Assembly: GCA_937901915.1 (NCBI GenBank)
Contig: CALGUD010000123.1
Coordinates: 1-8,713 of the forward strand
Source: an uncultured Flavobacteriaceae bacterium
GTDB taxonomy: Bacteria > Bacteroidota > Bacteroidia > Flavobacteriales > Flavobacteriaceae
Direction: 5' to 3'
DNA: 8,713 bases
The notes under the pieces are model-generated. The model saw only the letters and a program-made list of their open reading frames with translations, made no database searches and was not told the DNA's origin. A program made the position numbers and the translations under genes. Each line of letters begins with the position of its first letter. Position 1 is the first letter of the stretch. Positions 1 through 5,823 of the stretch are shown here, in pieces.

Positions 1-71
1 CAGATAAGCAACTCATCGCGGTCAAAGGCATAATGTCCATCCCCGTTAACGCTCGGTCCGTAAATGGGATG
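1..71 (-). other. Segment of guaA frame that does not match GMP synthase
   Basis: The guaA reading frame stays open here, but its 23 codons (residues 252-274) do not resemble any GMP synthase I know. Neither of the other two minus-strand frames restores the expected RKNE-type sequence, so a simple frameshift does not explain it. By hand count the segment is about 50% G+C, somewhat above the neighbouring guaA sequence. The peptide contains VNGDGHYAFDRDEL, loosely like a calcium-binding EF-hand or dockerin loop. Possible causes are an assembly chimera, a rearrangement or insertion, or an unusual fusion. The window edge prevents a decision. Confidence 0.6.
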
Positions 72-824
72 AAGCAAGCCGTTATTAACAAATATACAAT
101 ACAGTTGACTGCCAATTGCTTTATTGAGCAATACGGCTGCGACAGTTGAGTCGACCCCTCCTGAAAGTCCTAAAACCACTTTATCATTGCCTACCTGCTC
201 TTTTAAACTCTTTACTGTGAGATCTACAAAATTATCCGGGGTCCAGTCTTGTTCAACACCGGCTATTTTTACAAGAAAATTTTCCAGTACTTTTTTACCA
301 TCTGTTGAATGGTACACCTCCGGATGAAATTGGATTGCATATGTTTCTTCTCCTTCAATTTTATAAGCTGCACTTTCAACGTCATGTGTACTTGCAAGTT
401 TCACTCCTCCTTTTGGTAATTTTTTGATGGTATCGCTATGGCTCATCCACACCTGGCTACCTATTGGAATATCTTCAAAAAATATTTCATCTTCTTTAAT
501 ATAGGAGAGATTTGCTCTTCCATATTCCCTGGTATTCGAGGGTGCAACTTCACCTCCGTCAAAATGAGCTATATACTGAGCCCCGTAACAAACCGCCAAT
601 ATTGGTTTTTTCCCTCTTATTTCGGACAGGTCAGGATGTGGTGCATCTTCACCTCTTACTGAAAAAGGACTACCGGAAAGTATAACGGCTTTAAATTCTG
701 AAATATTGTTTGGAAGTTGATTATATGGATATATTTCGCAATAAATATTAAGCTCACGAACCCTTCGTGCTATTAATTGAGTATACTGCGATCCAAAGTC
801 TAAAATAAGTACATCGTTTTGCAT
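1..824 (-). CDS. guaA: GMP synthase (glutamine-hydrolysing), partial and aberrant at its 3' end
   Basis: GuaA aminates XMP to GMP in the cytoplasm, using ammonia released from glutamine. The start is the ATG at 824-822 and 274 codons are visible before the left edge. The N-terminal class I glutamine amidotransferase domain has Cys79 (AVCYGAQ) and the His167/Glu169 pair (QFHPE), a complete triad. The ATP pyrophosphatase domain begins with the P-loop LGLSGGVDST, with SGGVDS at residues 221-226, followed by a typical LYCIFVNNGLL. Family members continue with something like RKNEFESVL, but here the text after Leu251 is unrelated for the last 23 visible codons. The usual length is about 510 residues, so the synthetase core and dimerisation domain are not seen. 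The gene lies 70 bases downstream of the decarboxylase gene in the same direction. Identity as guaA is certain; intactness is doubtful. Confidence 0.93.
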   Translation of the reverse strand, partial: MQNDVLILDFGSQYTQLIARRVRELNIYCEIYPYNQLPNNISEFKAVILSGSPFSVRGEDAPHPDLSEIRGKKPILAVCYGAQYIAHFDGGEVAPSNTREYGRANLSYIKEDEIFFEDIPIGSQVWMSHSDTIKKLPKGGVKLASTHDVESAAYKIEGEETYAIQFHPEVYHSTDGKKVLENFLVKIAGVEQDWTPDNFVDLTVKSLKEQVGNDKVVLGLSGGVDSTVAAVLLNKAIGSQLYCIFVNNGLLHPIYGPSVNGDGHYAFDRDELLI

Positions 825-827
825 GCG

Positions 828-835
828 CAAAAATA
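828..835 (-). promoter_or_regulatory. Possible -7 box before guaA (TATTTTTG)
   Basis: TATTTTTG on the minus strand fits the Bacteroidota -7 consensus TAnnTTTG. It ends only three bases before the guaA ATG, so a transcript from it would have almost no leader. No clear TTTG -33 element is seen. guaA may instead, or also, be read from the decarboxylase gene upstream. Confidence 0.35.
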
Positions 836-894
836 CTATTTAATGGTAAAATGGAAAGGTATTCATTAACTATTTTAATAAACAAATTAACTAA

Positions 895-2271
895 CTATGC
901 CATTGTCTTTAAAATTCCCCTTATATCCTCTTCGGTTGTATCGGGATTAATAAAACAAAAACGCGATACGGTTTCATATTTATTATCCTGTTTCCATTTT
1001 GTCGGCGTTACCAATGCAAAGCCATCCTCATGATTTTTATAGGTCCATTTTTTATAATCCTCTGCCGTCCACCCTATTCTTCTGAACAATACACAAGATA
1101 AACCAGGCTCACGTACCAGTTCAATATCGGGGAAATCATTTTTTATCATCTGCCCTGCAATATTTGCCAGTTCAATACCTCTCCCCACAGCCCATTTATA
1201 TTTGTCTGTACCGTGCATAGCCAACGAAAACCATAACGGTAGTCCCCTTACCCTTCTTGTTAATTGAATTTGATAGTCGGACGGATTGAATCCGCGGGCT
1301 CCCTCGTCATTAAAAATTTCAAGATAAGATCCTTCCTGTGTGTGTGCTTTTTTTGCTAGCGCAGGATTTTTATAAATTACGGCACCACAATCGTACGGTG
1401 AAAATAACCATTTATGCGGATCGATGGTGATACTGTCTGCCCTTTCGATTCCGTTGAACAGGGACCTTACGGAATCGACCGCCAAGGCACCACCACCATA
1501 GGCAGCATCTACATGAAACCATAAATTTTCTTTTTCACAAACGGAAGCAATGCCGGTTAAATCATCTATAATTCCTGCGTTGGTTGTGCCTCCTGTAGCT
1601 ACTACAGCAAATAAACGTTTTCGCTGTTCAGGCGGTAGGTTCTGAATAGTTTCATGAAGAGCTGTTCCGGTAAGTCTATCTTCTGTTTCTACCAAAAGTA
1701 CATGGGCATCAATAACTTTCGCCATGGCTTTTACAGATGAATGGGCACCTTCGGAAGTTATGATGAGTCCCCTGATATTGTTATTTTCTTCATTTTTCTC
1801 TCTCCAGGCCTCCCTTGCTGTTACCATAGCCGACAGATTGGCTGCAGTACCGCCGCTGGTAAAAACACCGAAGGCGCCGGCAGGTAGCCCTGTAAGGGTT
1901 ACAAGCCATTTCATGGCTTCATTTTCGCAGAAAATGCCGCCGGCCCCTTCCATCCAATAAGCACCGTGAATACTAGACGCCGATGTTACCAGGTCAAACA
2001 TGATGGCTGCCCGGGTTGGGGATGCAGGCACAAATGCCAGATGTCGCGGATGATCAATAGGTACCGTTGCCTTTACCAGTACATCTCTGAACAACTGGAA
2101 TGCCTTTTCACCTCCAATACCGGTGGGGGTTATAGTTTCTCCTACCAGTTTTTTTAATTCATCTTCAGGTTTAGCCCTTCCCAGTTCAGGATCTGTTTTG
2201 GTTATCCTACCCATGGCATACTTCATTACATCCAGGGTCATTTCCACCAGGTCTATATCTATATTATGCAT
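895..2271 (-). CDS. Group II PLP-dependent decarboxylase (aromatic-L-amino-acid decarboxylase-like)
   Basis: This 458-residue protein belongs to the fold-type I decarboxylases that remove CO2 from aromatic amino acids, and related acids such as glutamate, to give amines. It is a cytoplasmic PLP enzyme. The phosphate-binding segment TSGGTAANLS is at 138-147. His177 (GAHSSV) corresponds to the histidine that stacks on PLP in animal AADC and is kept in true decarboxylases. HVDAAYGG (253-260) supplies the aspartate that contacts the pyridine nitrogen. Lys287 in TIDPHKWLF is the Schiff-base lysine. The mobile loop has Tyr316 (GSYLEIF), a plausible match to the catalytic loop tyrosine, followed by LTRRVRGLPLWF. 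The C-terminal RFCFINPDTTEEDI is also typical. The length is normal and nothing is broken. It is followed by guaA in the same direction. Substrate cannot be named from sequence alone; tyrosine, tryptophan, DOPA or phenylalanine are the leading guesses. Confidence 0.88.
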   Translation of the reverse strand: MHNIDIDLVEMTLDVMKYAMGRITKTDPELGRAKPEDELKKLVGETITPTGIGGEKAFQLFRDVLVKATVPIDHPRHLAFVPASPTRAAIMFDLVTSASSIHGAYWMEGAGGIFCENEAMKWLVTLTGLPAGAFGVFTSGGTAANLSAMVTAREAWREKNEENNNIRGLIITSEGAHSSVKAMAKVIDAHVLLVETEDRLTGTALHETIQNLPPEQRKRLFAVVATGGTTNAGIIDDLTGIASVCEKENLWFHVDAAYGGGALAVDSVRSLFNGIERADSITIDPHKWLFSPYDCGAVIYKNPALAKKAHTQEGSYLEIFNDEGARGFNPSDYQIQLTRRVRGLPLWFSLAMHGTDKYKWAVGRGIELANIAGQMIKNDFPDIELVREPGLSCVLFRRIGWTAEDYKKWTYKNHEDGFALVTPTKWKQDNKYETVSRFCFINPDTTEEDIRGILKTMA

Positions 2272-2288
2272 GCAGTTTTCATTTTAAA

Positions 2289-2296
2289 CAAAGTTA
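2289..2296 (-). promoter_or_regulatory. Candidate -7 box for the decarboxylase gene (TAACTTTG)
   Basis: TAACTTTG on the minus strand matches TAnnTTTG exactly and ends 17 bases before the decarboxylase ATG. That would place the transcript start some ten bases upstream of the start codon. I see no convincing TTTG at the expected -33 position. Confidence 0.45.
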
Positions 2297-2465
2297 CAGA
2301 AATAACATTTTATAAGTATTTTAATGTAGAATTTAACATACATGGACAGCCAAAAAATTTGAATTAAATGTAAGTATATGCAGTTTTCTTATGAGGATAT
2401 TTCACAAGGTAAAATCCCCCTTAAAACAGAACATTTCCCTCTTATATAGTATTGCTATTACAATG

Positions 2466-2473
2466 TAGATTTG
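2466..2473 (+). promoter_or_regulatory. Candidate -7 box for the small membrane protein (TAGATTTG)
   Basis: TAGATTTG matches TAnnTTTG and ends 23 bases before the ATG at 2497. The surrounding divergent intergenic stretch (2272-2496) is A/T-rich and otherwise shows nothing I can name. No good -33 element was found. Confidence 0.4.
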
Positions 2474-2496
2474 CTTGATATATAATTAAACCGTCT

Positions 2497-2877
2497 ATGG
2501 ATGATGAATTGATCATATCAAATGAGCAAGATCTTTTAAAGCTTACCTGCATTGACAGGAAATATAAAAGGATTTACCTCCAACTTCCGGAGCTTAGTAT
2601 TGATGAAAATGTGCGATGGACAAAAATAATTAACGCAGCGTATAACTGTTGTGGGATTAATACCGGAACCTTTTATATTACTGTAAGCATAACCCTGGGA
2701 TGTCTTTTAATGATTATTTATTTTCTGGTTACTGATGACATTCCAGTCCCTTATATAAAATACTGGATACTTTTCACCTTAATGATGGGGATTATCGGTA
2801 AGTATACAGGCACAATATTAGCCCGGGCACGATTAAATAAAATTATTGAATCACTTTCAAATGTAATCAGAGACTAA
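2497..2877 (+). CDS. Small two-helix membrane protein of unknown function
   Basis: I do not recognise this 126-residue protein. The first 50 or so residues are hydrophilic and partly acidic, starting MDDELIISNEQDLLKL. Two hydrophobic stretches follow, about residues 57-78 (ITVSITLGCLLMIIYFLV) and 87-108 (IKYWILFTLMMGIIG). They are separated by a short loop with two prolines, and a positively charged tail (ARARLNKI) follows. No signal peptide is evident. By the positive-inside rule both ends probably face the cytoplasm. Cys51 and Cys52 sit just before the first helix. The gene reads into the 3' end of bshC on the opposite strand, overlapping it by 11 bases. It has its own candidate -7 box. It is likely real because the frame is open with sensible membrane topology and fills an otherwise empty interval, but conservation is unknown to me. 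Confidence 0.7.
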   Translation: MDDELIISNEQDLLKLTCIDRKYKRIYLQLPELSIDENVRWTKIINAAYNCCGINTGTFYITVSITLGCLLMIIYFLVTDDIPVPYIKYWILFTLMMGIIGKYTGTILARARLNKIIESLSNVIRD

Positions 2878-4471
2878 GGATCAGTAACTCCTCACTCAAT
2901 GGTTTCAAATCATTTTTCAATCGCTTAATTAACTCCGTACCATACTCCAGATAGAACTCTGAAAAGTTACTACTCCTCTCCTGCAAAGAACCGTTTGGAA
3001 AAAGTTCATTCTGAATATCAGCCATTCGAGAAACTTCATCGGCCAGTTTTCTTTTCTGGGCTTTCAACAAACGTTTTTCTAGCGTATCCAATCCTTTTAA
3101 CTGCTTAACTTCCTGGGCCTTTACTGCTCCTATAAAAGATTTATCGGTTTGTTTTGCCAGTTCATATAAACCTTCAAACTGTTTTTGCAAATGTTCCTTT
3201 TGTGGACTAAAATCAATATCTATATCGCTTATTTCCCTTACTTTTTTGTTGATAAAGGCATGGCGTTTCATAAATAACTGAGGATACGTAATATTCAGCT
3301 TCTTTAACTTTCCCGTTTGCTTTGCGGTGACCACTAAAACGGAATTTCGAAGCAACAATACAGGAAAGGGAACTTGAGCGGCCTCAAAATATGATTTTAA
3401 TTCAAACCAATAAGCCAGTTCACCTGCCCCCCCAATATAACACAGATTTGGCAGAATGACTTCCTGGTACAATGGTCTCATAATTACATTGGGAGAAAAC
3501 CGTTCCGGAAATTCATTTACTTCTTTAATAATTTCTTCTTTATTCCATTTAATATCCGTTTCATTGACAAAATACTCACCCTCCAATTCTACAATCCGCT
3601 CACGTAAGCCATCAGCGAGGTAAAAAAGATTAATTTCCCGTGGATTTACCTGTATATTATAATTTTTCCCTGTCAGATCGTTTAATTGTTTAACTGTTTC
3701 TGATACGGATTTATTGGAAGTTTGATTTTCTAATTCATCTAAAATATGGGGAATAAAAAGTTTTTTTAATTCTTTATCATGCCCGTCCACAATAACCAAC
3801 CCATATTCCGCAAATAATTCATTTGCCAGGTAACGCGTTGCACCGGTTAGATTGTGATGTTTCAGATAGGATTTTTTAAAAAGCTCCCGAACCTTATCGG
3901 CATTATTCCCCGAACCGAGTTCCAGATCCAGCAAATTAAAAACTTCATCGAGCCCTTCGGTAGATAACTCCCCTACTGCTCCCGAAACATTCCTGTTCCA
4001 TTGAAATTTTTTACCGTGTAAATTAAAATAGTTGATCTCTTTAAAGTCGTGATCTTCTGTCGCCATCCAATATACTGGCACAAAATTATGATCCGGGTAC
4101 TTTTCCTTTAATTGTTCAGCAAGGTTAATGGTTGATATTATTTTATATAAAAAATATAGTGGGCCGGTAAACAAATTGAGTTGGTGGCCTGTAATTATAG
4201 TGAATGTATTTTCACTTTTAAGAGATTCAACATTATTTAGTGTTAACGCAGATGCTTCTGTATTTTTATATTGCTTAGTTATTGCACCAACCAGAATATT
4301 CCTGCTTTCTTTCGGAAATGACTGCTTCTTCTCTTCAATCTGTCCTTTAAAGTTTTTGAGGGATGGAAACCTATTGTAAAATGGTTGTAACTTTTTATCT
4401 CCGGCCAGATAATCACAAATAAGATCGGAAAAATATCCGGTATCTTTAAAGGGTATACAGTCTGTTGGCAT
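2867..4471 (-). CDS. bshC: Bacillithiol biosynthesis cysteine-adding enzyme BshC
   Basis: BshC is assigned to the last step of bacillithiol synthesis, joining cysteine to glucosaminyl-malate in the cytoplasm. Bacillithiol is the main low-molecular-weight thiol of Firmicutes and many Bacteroidota. The 534-residue length is normal for the family. Recognisable landmarks are TIITGHQLNLFTGPLYFLYK (91-110) with the GHQ motif at 95-97, the YWMATEDHDFKEI segment (134-146) with its conserved EDHDF, and SPNVIMRPLYQEVILPNLCY followed by IGGAGELAYWFE (326-357). A helical, charged, probably coiled-coil stretch follows at about 420-480. Together these form the nucleotidyltransferase-like Rossmann core plus the helical dimerisation region. 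The start ATG at 4471-4469 gives MPTDCIPFKDTGYF, as expected for family N-termini. It is divergent from the CPVC thioredoxin-like gene and converges with the small membrane protein gene. Confidence 0.95.
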   Translation of the reverse strand: MPTDCIPFKDTGYFSDLICDYLAGDKKLQPFYNRFPSLKNFKGQIEEKKQSFPKESRNILVGAITKQYKNTEASALTLNNVESLKSENTFTIITGHQLNLFTGPLYFLYKIISTINLAEQLKEKYPDHNFVPVYWMATEDHDFKEINYFNLHGKKFQWNRNVSGAVGELSTEGLDEVFNLLDLELGSGNNADKVRELFKKSYLKHHNLTGATRYLANELFAEYGLVIVDGHDKELKKLFIPHILDELENQTSNKSVSETVKQLNDLTGKNYNIQVNPREINLFYLADGLRERIVELEGEYFVNETDIKWNKEEIIKEVNEFPERFSPNVIMRPLYQEVILPNLCYIGGAGELAYWFELKSYFEAAQVPFPVLLLRNSVLVVTAKQTGKLKKLNITYPQLFMKRHAFINKKVREISDIDIDFSPQKEHLQKQFEGLYELAKQTDKSFIGAVKAQEVKQLKGLDTLEKRLLKAQKRKLADEVSRMADIQNELFPNGSLQERSSNFSEFYLEYGTELIKRLKNDLKPLSEELLILSL

Positions 4472-4515
4472 ATGGCTAATAGTCTTCTAAACTTTATATA
4501 TCAATATTTAAAAAG

Positions 4516-4523
4516 TAAAGATA
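4516..4523 (-). promoter_or_regulatory. Weak -7-like box before bshC (TATCTTTA)
   Basis: TATCTTTA on the minus strand differs from TAnnTTTG in the last base only. It lies 44 bases before the bshC ATG, with a TTG about 16 bases upstream. The same octamer occurs before the two divergent genes at the right end of the window (8111-8118 minus, 8211-8218 plus), which makes it a little more credible here. Confidence 0.3.
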
Positions 4524-4680
4524 AAACTCTTTAACATTTCAACTCCTAAAAATAAGTTAAGATGTATGCAAGCCATTTTAATCTATAATCCAGATTTTTA
4601 AATAGATAATGACCTGATTTAGAAACATTTTCTGTAAACAGGGGAAAAAAATCTAAAAAAAAATAAATAAATATTTTTTT

Positions 4681-4697
4681 AGTTAGGAATCCTAACT
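4681..4697 (+). promoter_or_regulatory. Operator site 1, probable MarR binding palindrome
   Basis: AGTTAGGAATCCTAACT is a perfect 8-bp inverted repeat around a central A. Near-copies occur at 4993-5009 and 5772-5788, each just before a gene of this locus. Its last base is the first base of the -7 box TATATTTG, so a bound repressor would block polymerase. Upstream lies a strongly A/T-rich run (about 4645-4680) with long A and T tracts that could bend DNA or act as an upstream element. Confidence 0.75.
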
Positions 4698-4704
4698 ATA
4701 TTTG
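4697..4704 (+). promoter_or_regulatory. -7 box of the CPVC thioredoxin-like gene (TATATTTG)
   Basis: TATATTTG is an exact TAnnTTTG match that abuts the right arm of operator site 1. A T tract at 4674-4680 sits roughly where a -33 element would be. Transcription from here would start near 4710, leaving about 30 bases of leader before the ATG at 4743. Confidence 0.6.
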
Positions 4705-4742
4705 CTCCAGCAATTTTGCTAAACAACTTAAAATTAATCAAA

Positions 4743-4976
4743 ATGAGTAAAGCAATTTTTTATCACGCCGGATGCCCTGTATGTGTAGAAGCAGAACAGG
4801 AAATCATTAATTTAATAACTTCAACTGAAGTGGATATTGTTCATTTGGGAACTGAATTGTCCCGAATCACCGAAGCAGAATCAAAAGGGGTTAATTCTGT
4901 TCCCGCTTTAGTTACACCTACAGGTAACGTATTGCATATTAATTATGGTGCATCCTTACAGGATTTGAAAAATTAA
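4743..4976 (+). CDS. Small thioredoxin-like protein with CPVC motif
   Basis: This 77-residue cytoplasmic protein has the outline of a minimal thioredoxin or glutaredoxin fold: strand AIFYHA, active site GCPVC with Cys11 and Cys14, a helix (VEAEQEIINLI), a second strand (VDIVHLG), and SVPALVT, the cis-proline loop. A final strand and a short helix end it. It probably reduces or shuttles disulfides, or senses thiols; its partner is unknown. An in-frame ATG at 4716 would add nine residues (MLNNLKLIK). I prefer 4743 because it starts directly before the first strand, follows an A-rich leader typical of Bacteroidota, and leaves a normal distance from the promoter. It is the first gene of the operator-marked locus, is divergent from bshC, and is 41 bases upstream of the lipoprotein gene. 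A bacilliredoxin-like role is possible, though the motif is not the CGC or TCPIS of known bacilliredoxins. Confidence 0.82.
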   Translation: MSKAIFYHAGCPVCVEAEQEIINLITSTEVDIVHLGTELSRITEAESKGVNSVPALVTPTGNVLHINYGASLQDLKN

Positions 4977-4992
4977 AAAATTTATTAAAAAT

Positions 4993-5009
4993 AATTAGGA
5001 ATCCTATCT
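4993..5009 (+). promoter_or_regulatory. Operator site 2, probable MarR binding palindrome
   Basis: AATTAGGAATCCTATCT differs from site 1 at two positions and keeps the core TTAGGAATCCTA. It lies 8 bases before the lipoprotein ATG. No good TAnnTTTG box is visible (TATCTAAA at 5005-5012 is poor), so the site may control a leaderless transcript or act on read-through from the CPVC gene. Confidence 0.68.
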
Positions 5010-5017
5010 AAATTATC

Positions 5018-5746
5018 ATGAAAAGATTAGTCAAATGTATTTTGGTTCTTTTAATTTCTTCGGGAAGTTTTGCTTGTAGTAATGAACCCGATTATAATGA
5101 AGAAGACGATTTTAAAATCACAGAAGTTAATGTAACTTATAATGATGAATTAAAAATTACCGTCTGGGAAATTAAAGTAAAAGGTAAAGCAGGTGGTACA
5201 ACTCCTACCCCGGTTGGACAATTAAATGGTGCTCCGGTACTAGGTTATGTATTTCCTACAACTCTCAAACCTACGGACGTTGGTTTTGGCTACACAGAAG
5301 GAATTGTAGCCTTGGCTTTAACTTCCCATCCCGATTTTGATGATACTCCTTTGTGGGATGAAAACAATGACCGACTATATGACAATGATGGCGTTGTTTG
5401 GCATTCTCATTGGGTTGTACTTCATAATGACTCACGTGTTAAGGGTGGGCTATCCGTTAAAGAAATTCCGATGGGAGATACTAGTGTCATCTTACCACCT
5501 ACAAATCCGGGTATGCCTATGTACATGGATTCGCCGGGATTTCAGGTTATAACAAAAAATAACAGTATTAGTGTAGTTGTGCCCGGTTATAGGATGAATC
5601 ATCAAACGGATTTTAAATACGATGGTGTAACTGCTTTTATGCAAGTAAATACCGAAATGAATGGAAAACCTATGCTGGGTGTTTATGAGGTATATAGCGT
5701 TGCCAGTGGCGACCTTTCATTACCCTATAGTGTAAAAACAAATTAA
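5018..5746 (+). CDS. Unrecognised lipoprotein with Asp-rich and His/Trp-rich segment
   Basis: I do not recognise a named family. The N-terminus MKRLVKCILVLLISSGSFAC is a lipoprotein signal with cleavage expected before Cys20, so the mature protein (about 223 residues) is membrane-anchored. An acidic stretch follows (EPDYNEEDDF), the type of sequence that in Bacteroidota can direct lipoproteins to the cell surface. The rest appears to be a soluble, beta-rich domain. Its most distinctive part, residues 103-132, packs aspartates (HPDFDDTPLWDENND, then YDNDG) ahead of VVWHSHWVVL. This could be a metal or calcium site with three histidines nearby (His104, His129, His131). Later blocks are LPPTNPGMPMYMDSPGFQV and VPGYRMNHQTDFKYDGVTAF, and the end is GVYEVYSVASGDLSLPYSV. 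Operator site 2 lies immediately upstream. Gene order implies co-regulation with the CPVC protein and MarR. Function is unknown. Confidence 0.85.
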   Translation: MKRLVKCILVLLISSGSFACSNEPDYNEEDDFKITEVNVTYNDELKITVWEIKVKGKAGGTTPTPVGQLNGAPVLGYVFPTTLKPTDVGFGYTEGIVALALTSHPDFDDTPLWDENNDRLYDNDGVVWHSHWVVLHNDSRVKGGLSVKEIPMGDTSVILPPTNPGMPMYMDSPGFQVITKNNSISVVVPGYRMNHQTDFKYDGVTAFMQVNTEMNGKPMLGVYEVYSVASGDLSLPYSVKTN

Positions 5747-5771
5747 AATCCCTGATTATATTTTTAAAATT

Positions 5772-5788
5772 AATTAGGAATACTAACT
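5772..5788 (+). promoter_or_regulatory. Operator site 3, probable MarR autoregulatory palindrome
   Basis: AATTAGGAATACTAACT differs from site 1 at two positions; TTAGGAAT and the CTA and CT of the right arm are kept. It overlaps the -7 box of marR by five bases, the arrangement expected for autorepression. Confidence 0.72.
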
Positions 5789-5791
5789 TTG
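5784..5791 (+). promoter_or_regulatory. -7 box of the marR gene (TAACTTTG)
   Basis: TAACTTTG matches TAnnTTTG exactly. A T run at 5761-5765 lies about where a -33 element is expected. The predicted transcript start is near 5797, inside the left arm of the following stem-loop. Confidence 0.6.
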
Positions 5792-5821
5792 CCTGTTAAG
5801 AGACTTCTTAACAGGCTTTTT
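5791..5821 (+). terminator. Stem-loop with T run between the lipoprotein gene and marR
   Basis: GCCTGTTAAGA pairs perfectly with TCTTAACAGGC (11 bp) around the tetraloop GACT. TTTTT follows, the form of a Rho-independent terminator. The T run ends two bases before the marR ATG at 5824. Transcripts coming from the lipoprotein gene would carry the whole hairpin. Those starting at the marR promoter would probably begin within the left arm and not form it fully. It therefore likely ends the upstream unit, though a role in marR leader control is possible. Confidence 0.75.
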
Positions 5822-5823
5822 CT

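Noticed and set aside
1..71. A genuine dockerin or EF-hand module fused to GuaA
   Set aside because: Only one loop-like NGDG segment is visible, and the first and twelfth loop positions (Ser, Arg) are poor. A cytoplasmic enzyme fused to a cohesin-binding module makes little sense. It is kept only as a clue to the origin of the foreign segment.
1724..2157. Plus-strand open frames opposite the decarboxylase gene
   Set aside because: They are antisense to a gene with complete catalytic motifs, and their translations show no domain.
4632..4641. CTGTAAACAG inverted repeat as a possible further operator
   Set aside because: The arms are only four bases and there is no second copy, so chance is a sufficient explanation.
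4644..4680. A- and T-tract run before operator site 1 as a possible repeat array or origin-like AT-rich region
   Set aside because: No repeated unit or DnaA-box pattern is visible. It is best read as A/T-rich promoter upstream DNA.
4716..4742. Upstream in-frame ATG adding nine residues to the CPVC protein
   Set aside because: It would begin about 11 bases after the -7 box, and the extra residues (MLNNLKLIK) precede the first beta strand without need. The ATG at 4743 fits fold and leader better.
5337..5552. Plus-strand 71-codon frame inside the lipoprotein gene
   Set aside because: It is an out-of-frame shadow of the lipoprotein coding sequence with Met-rich, featureless text.
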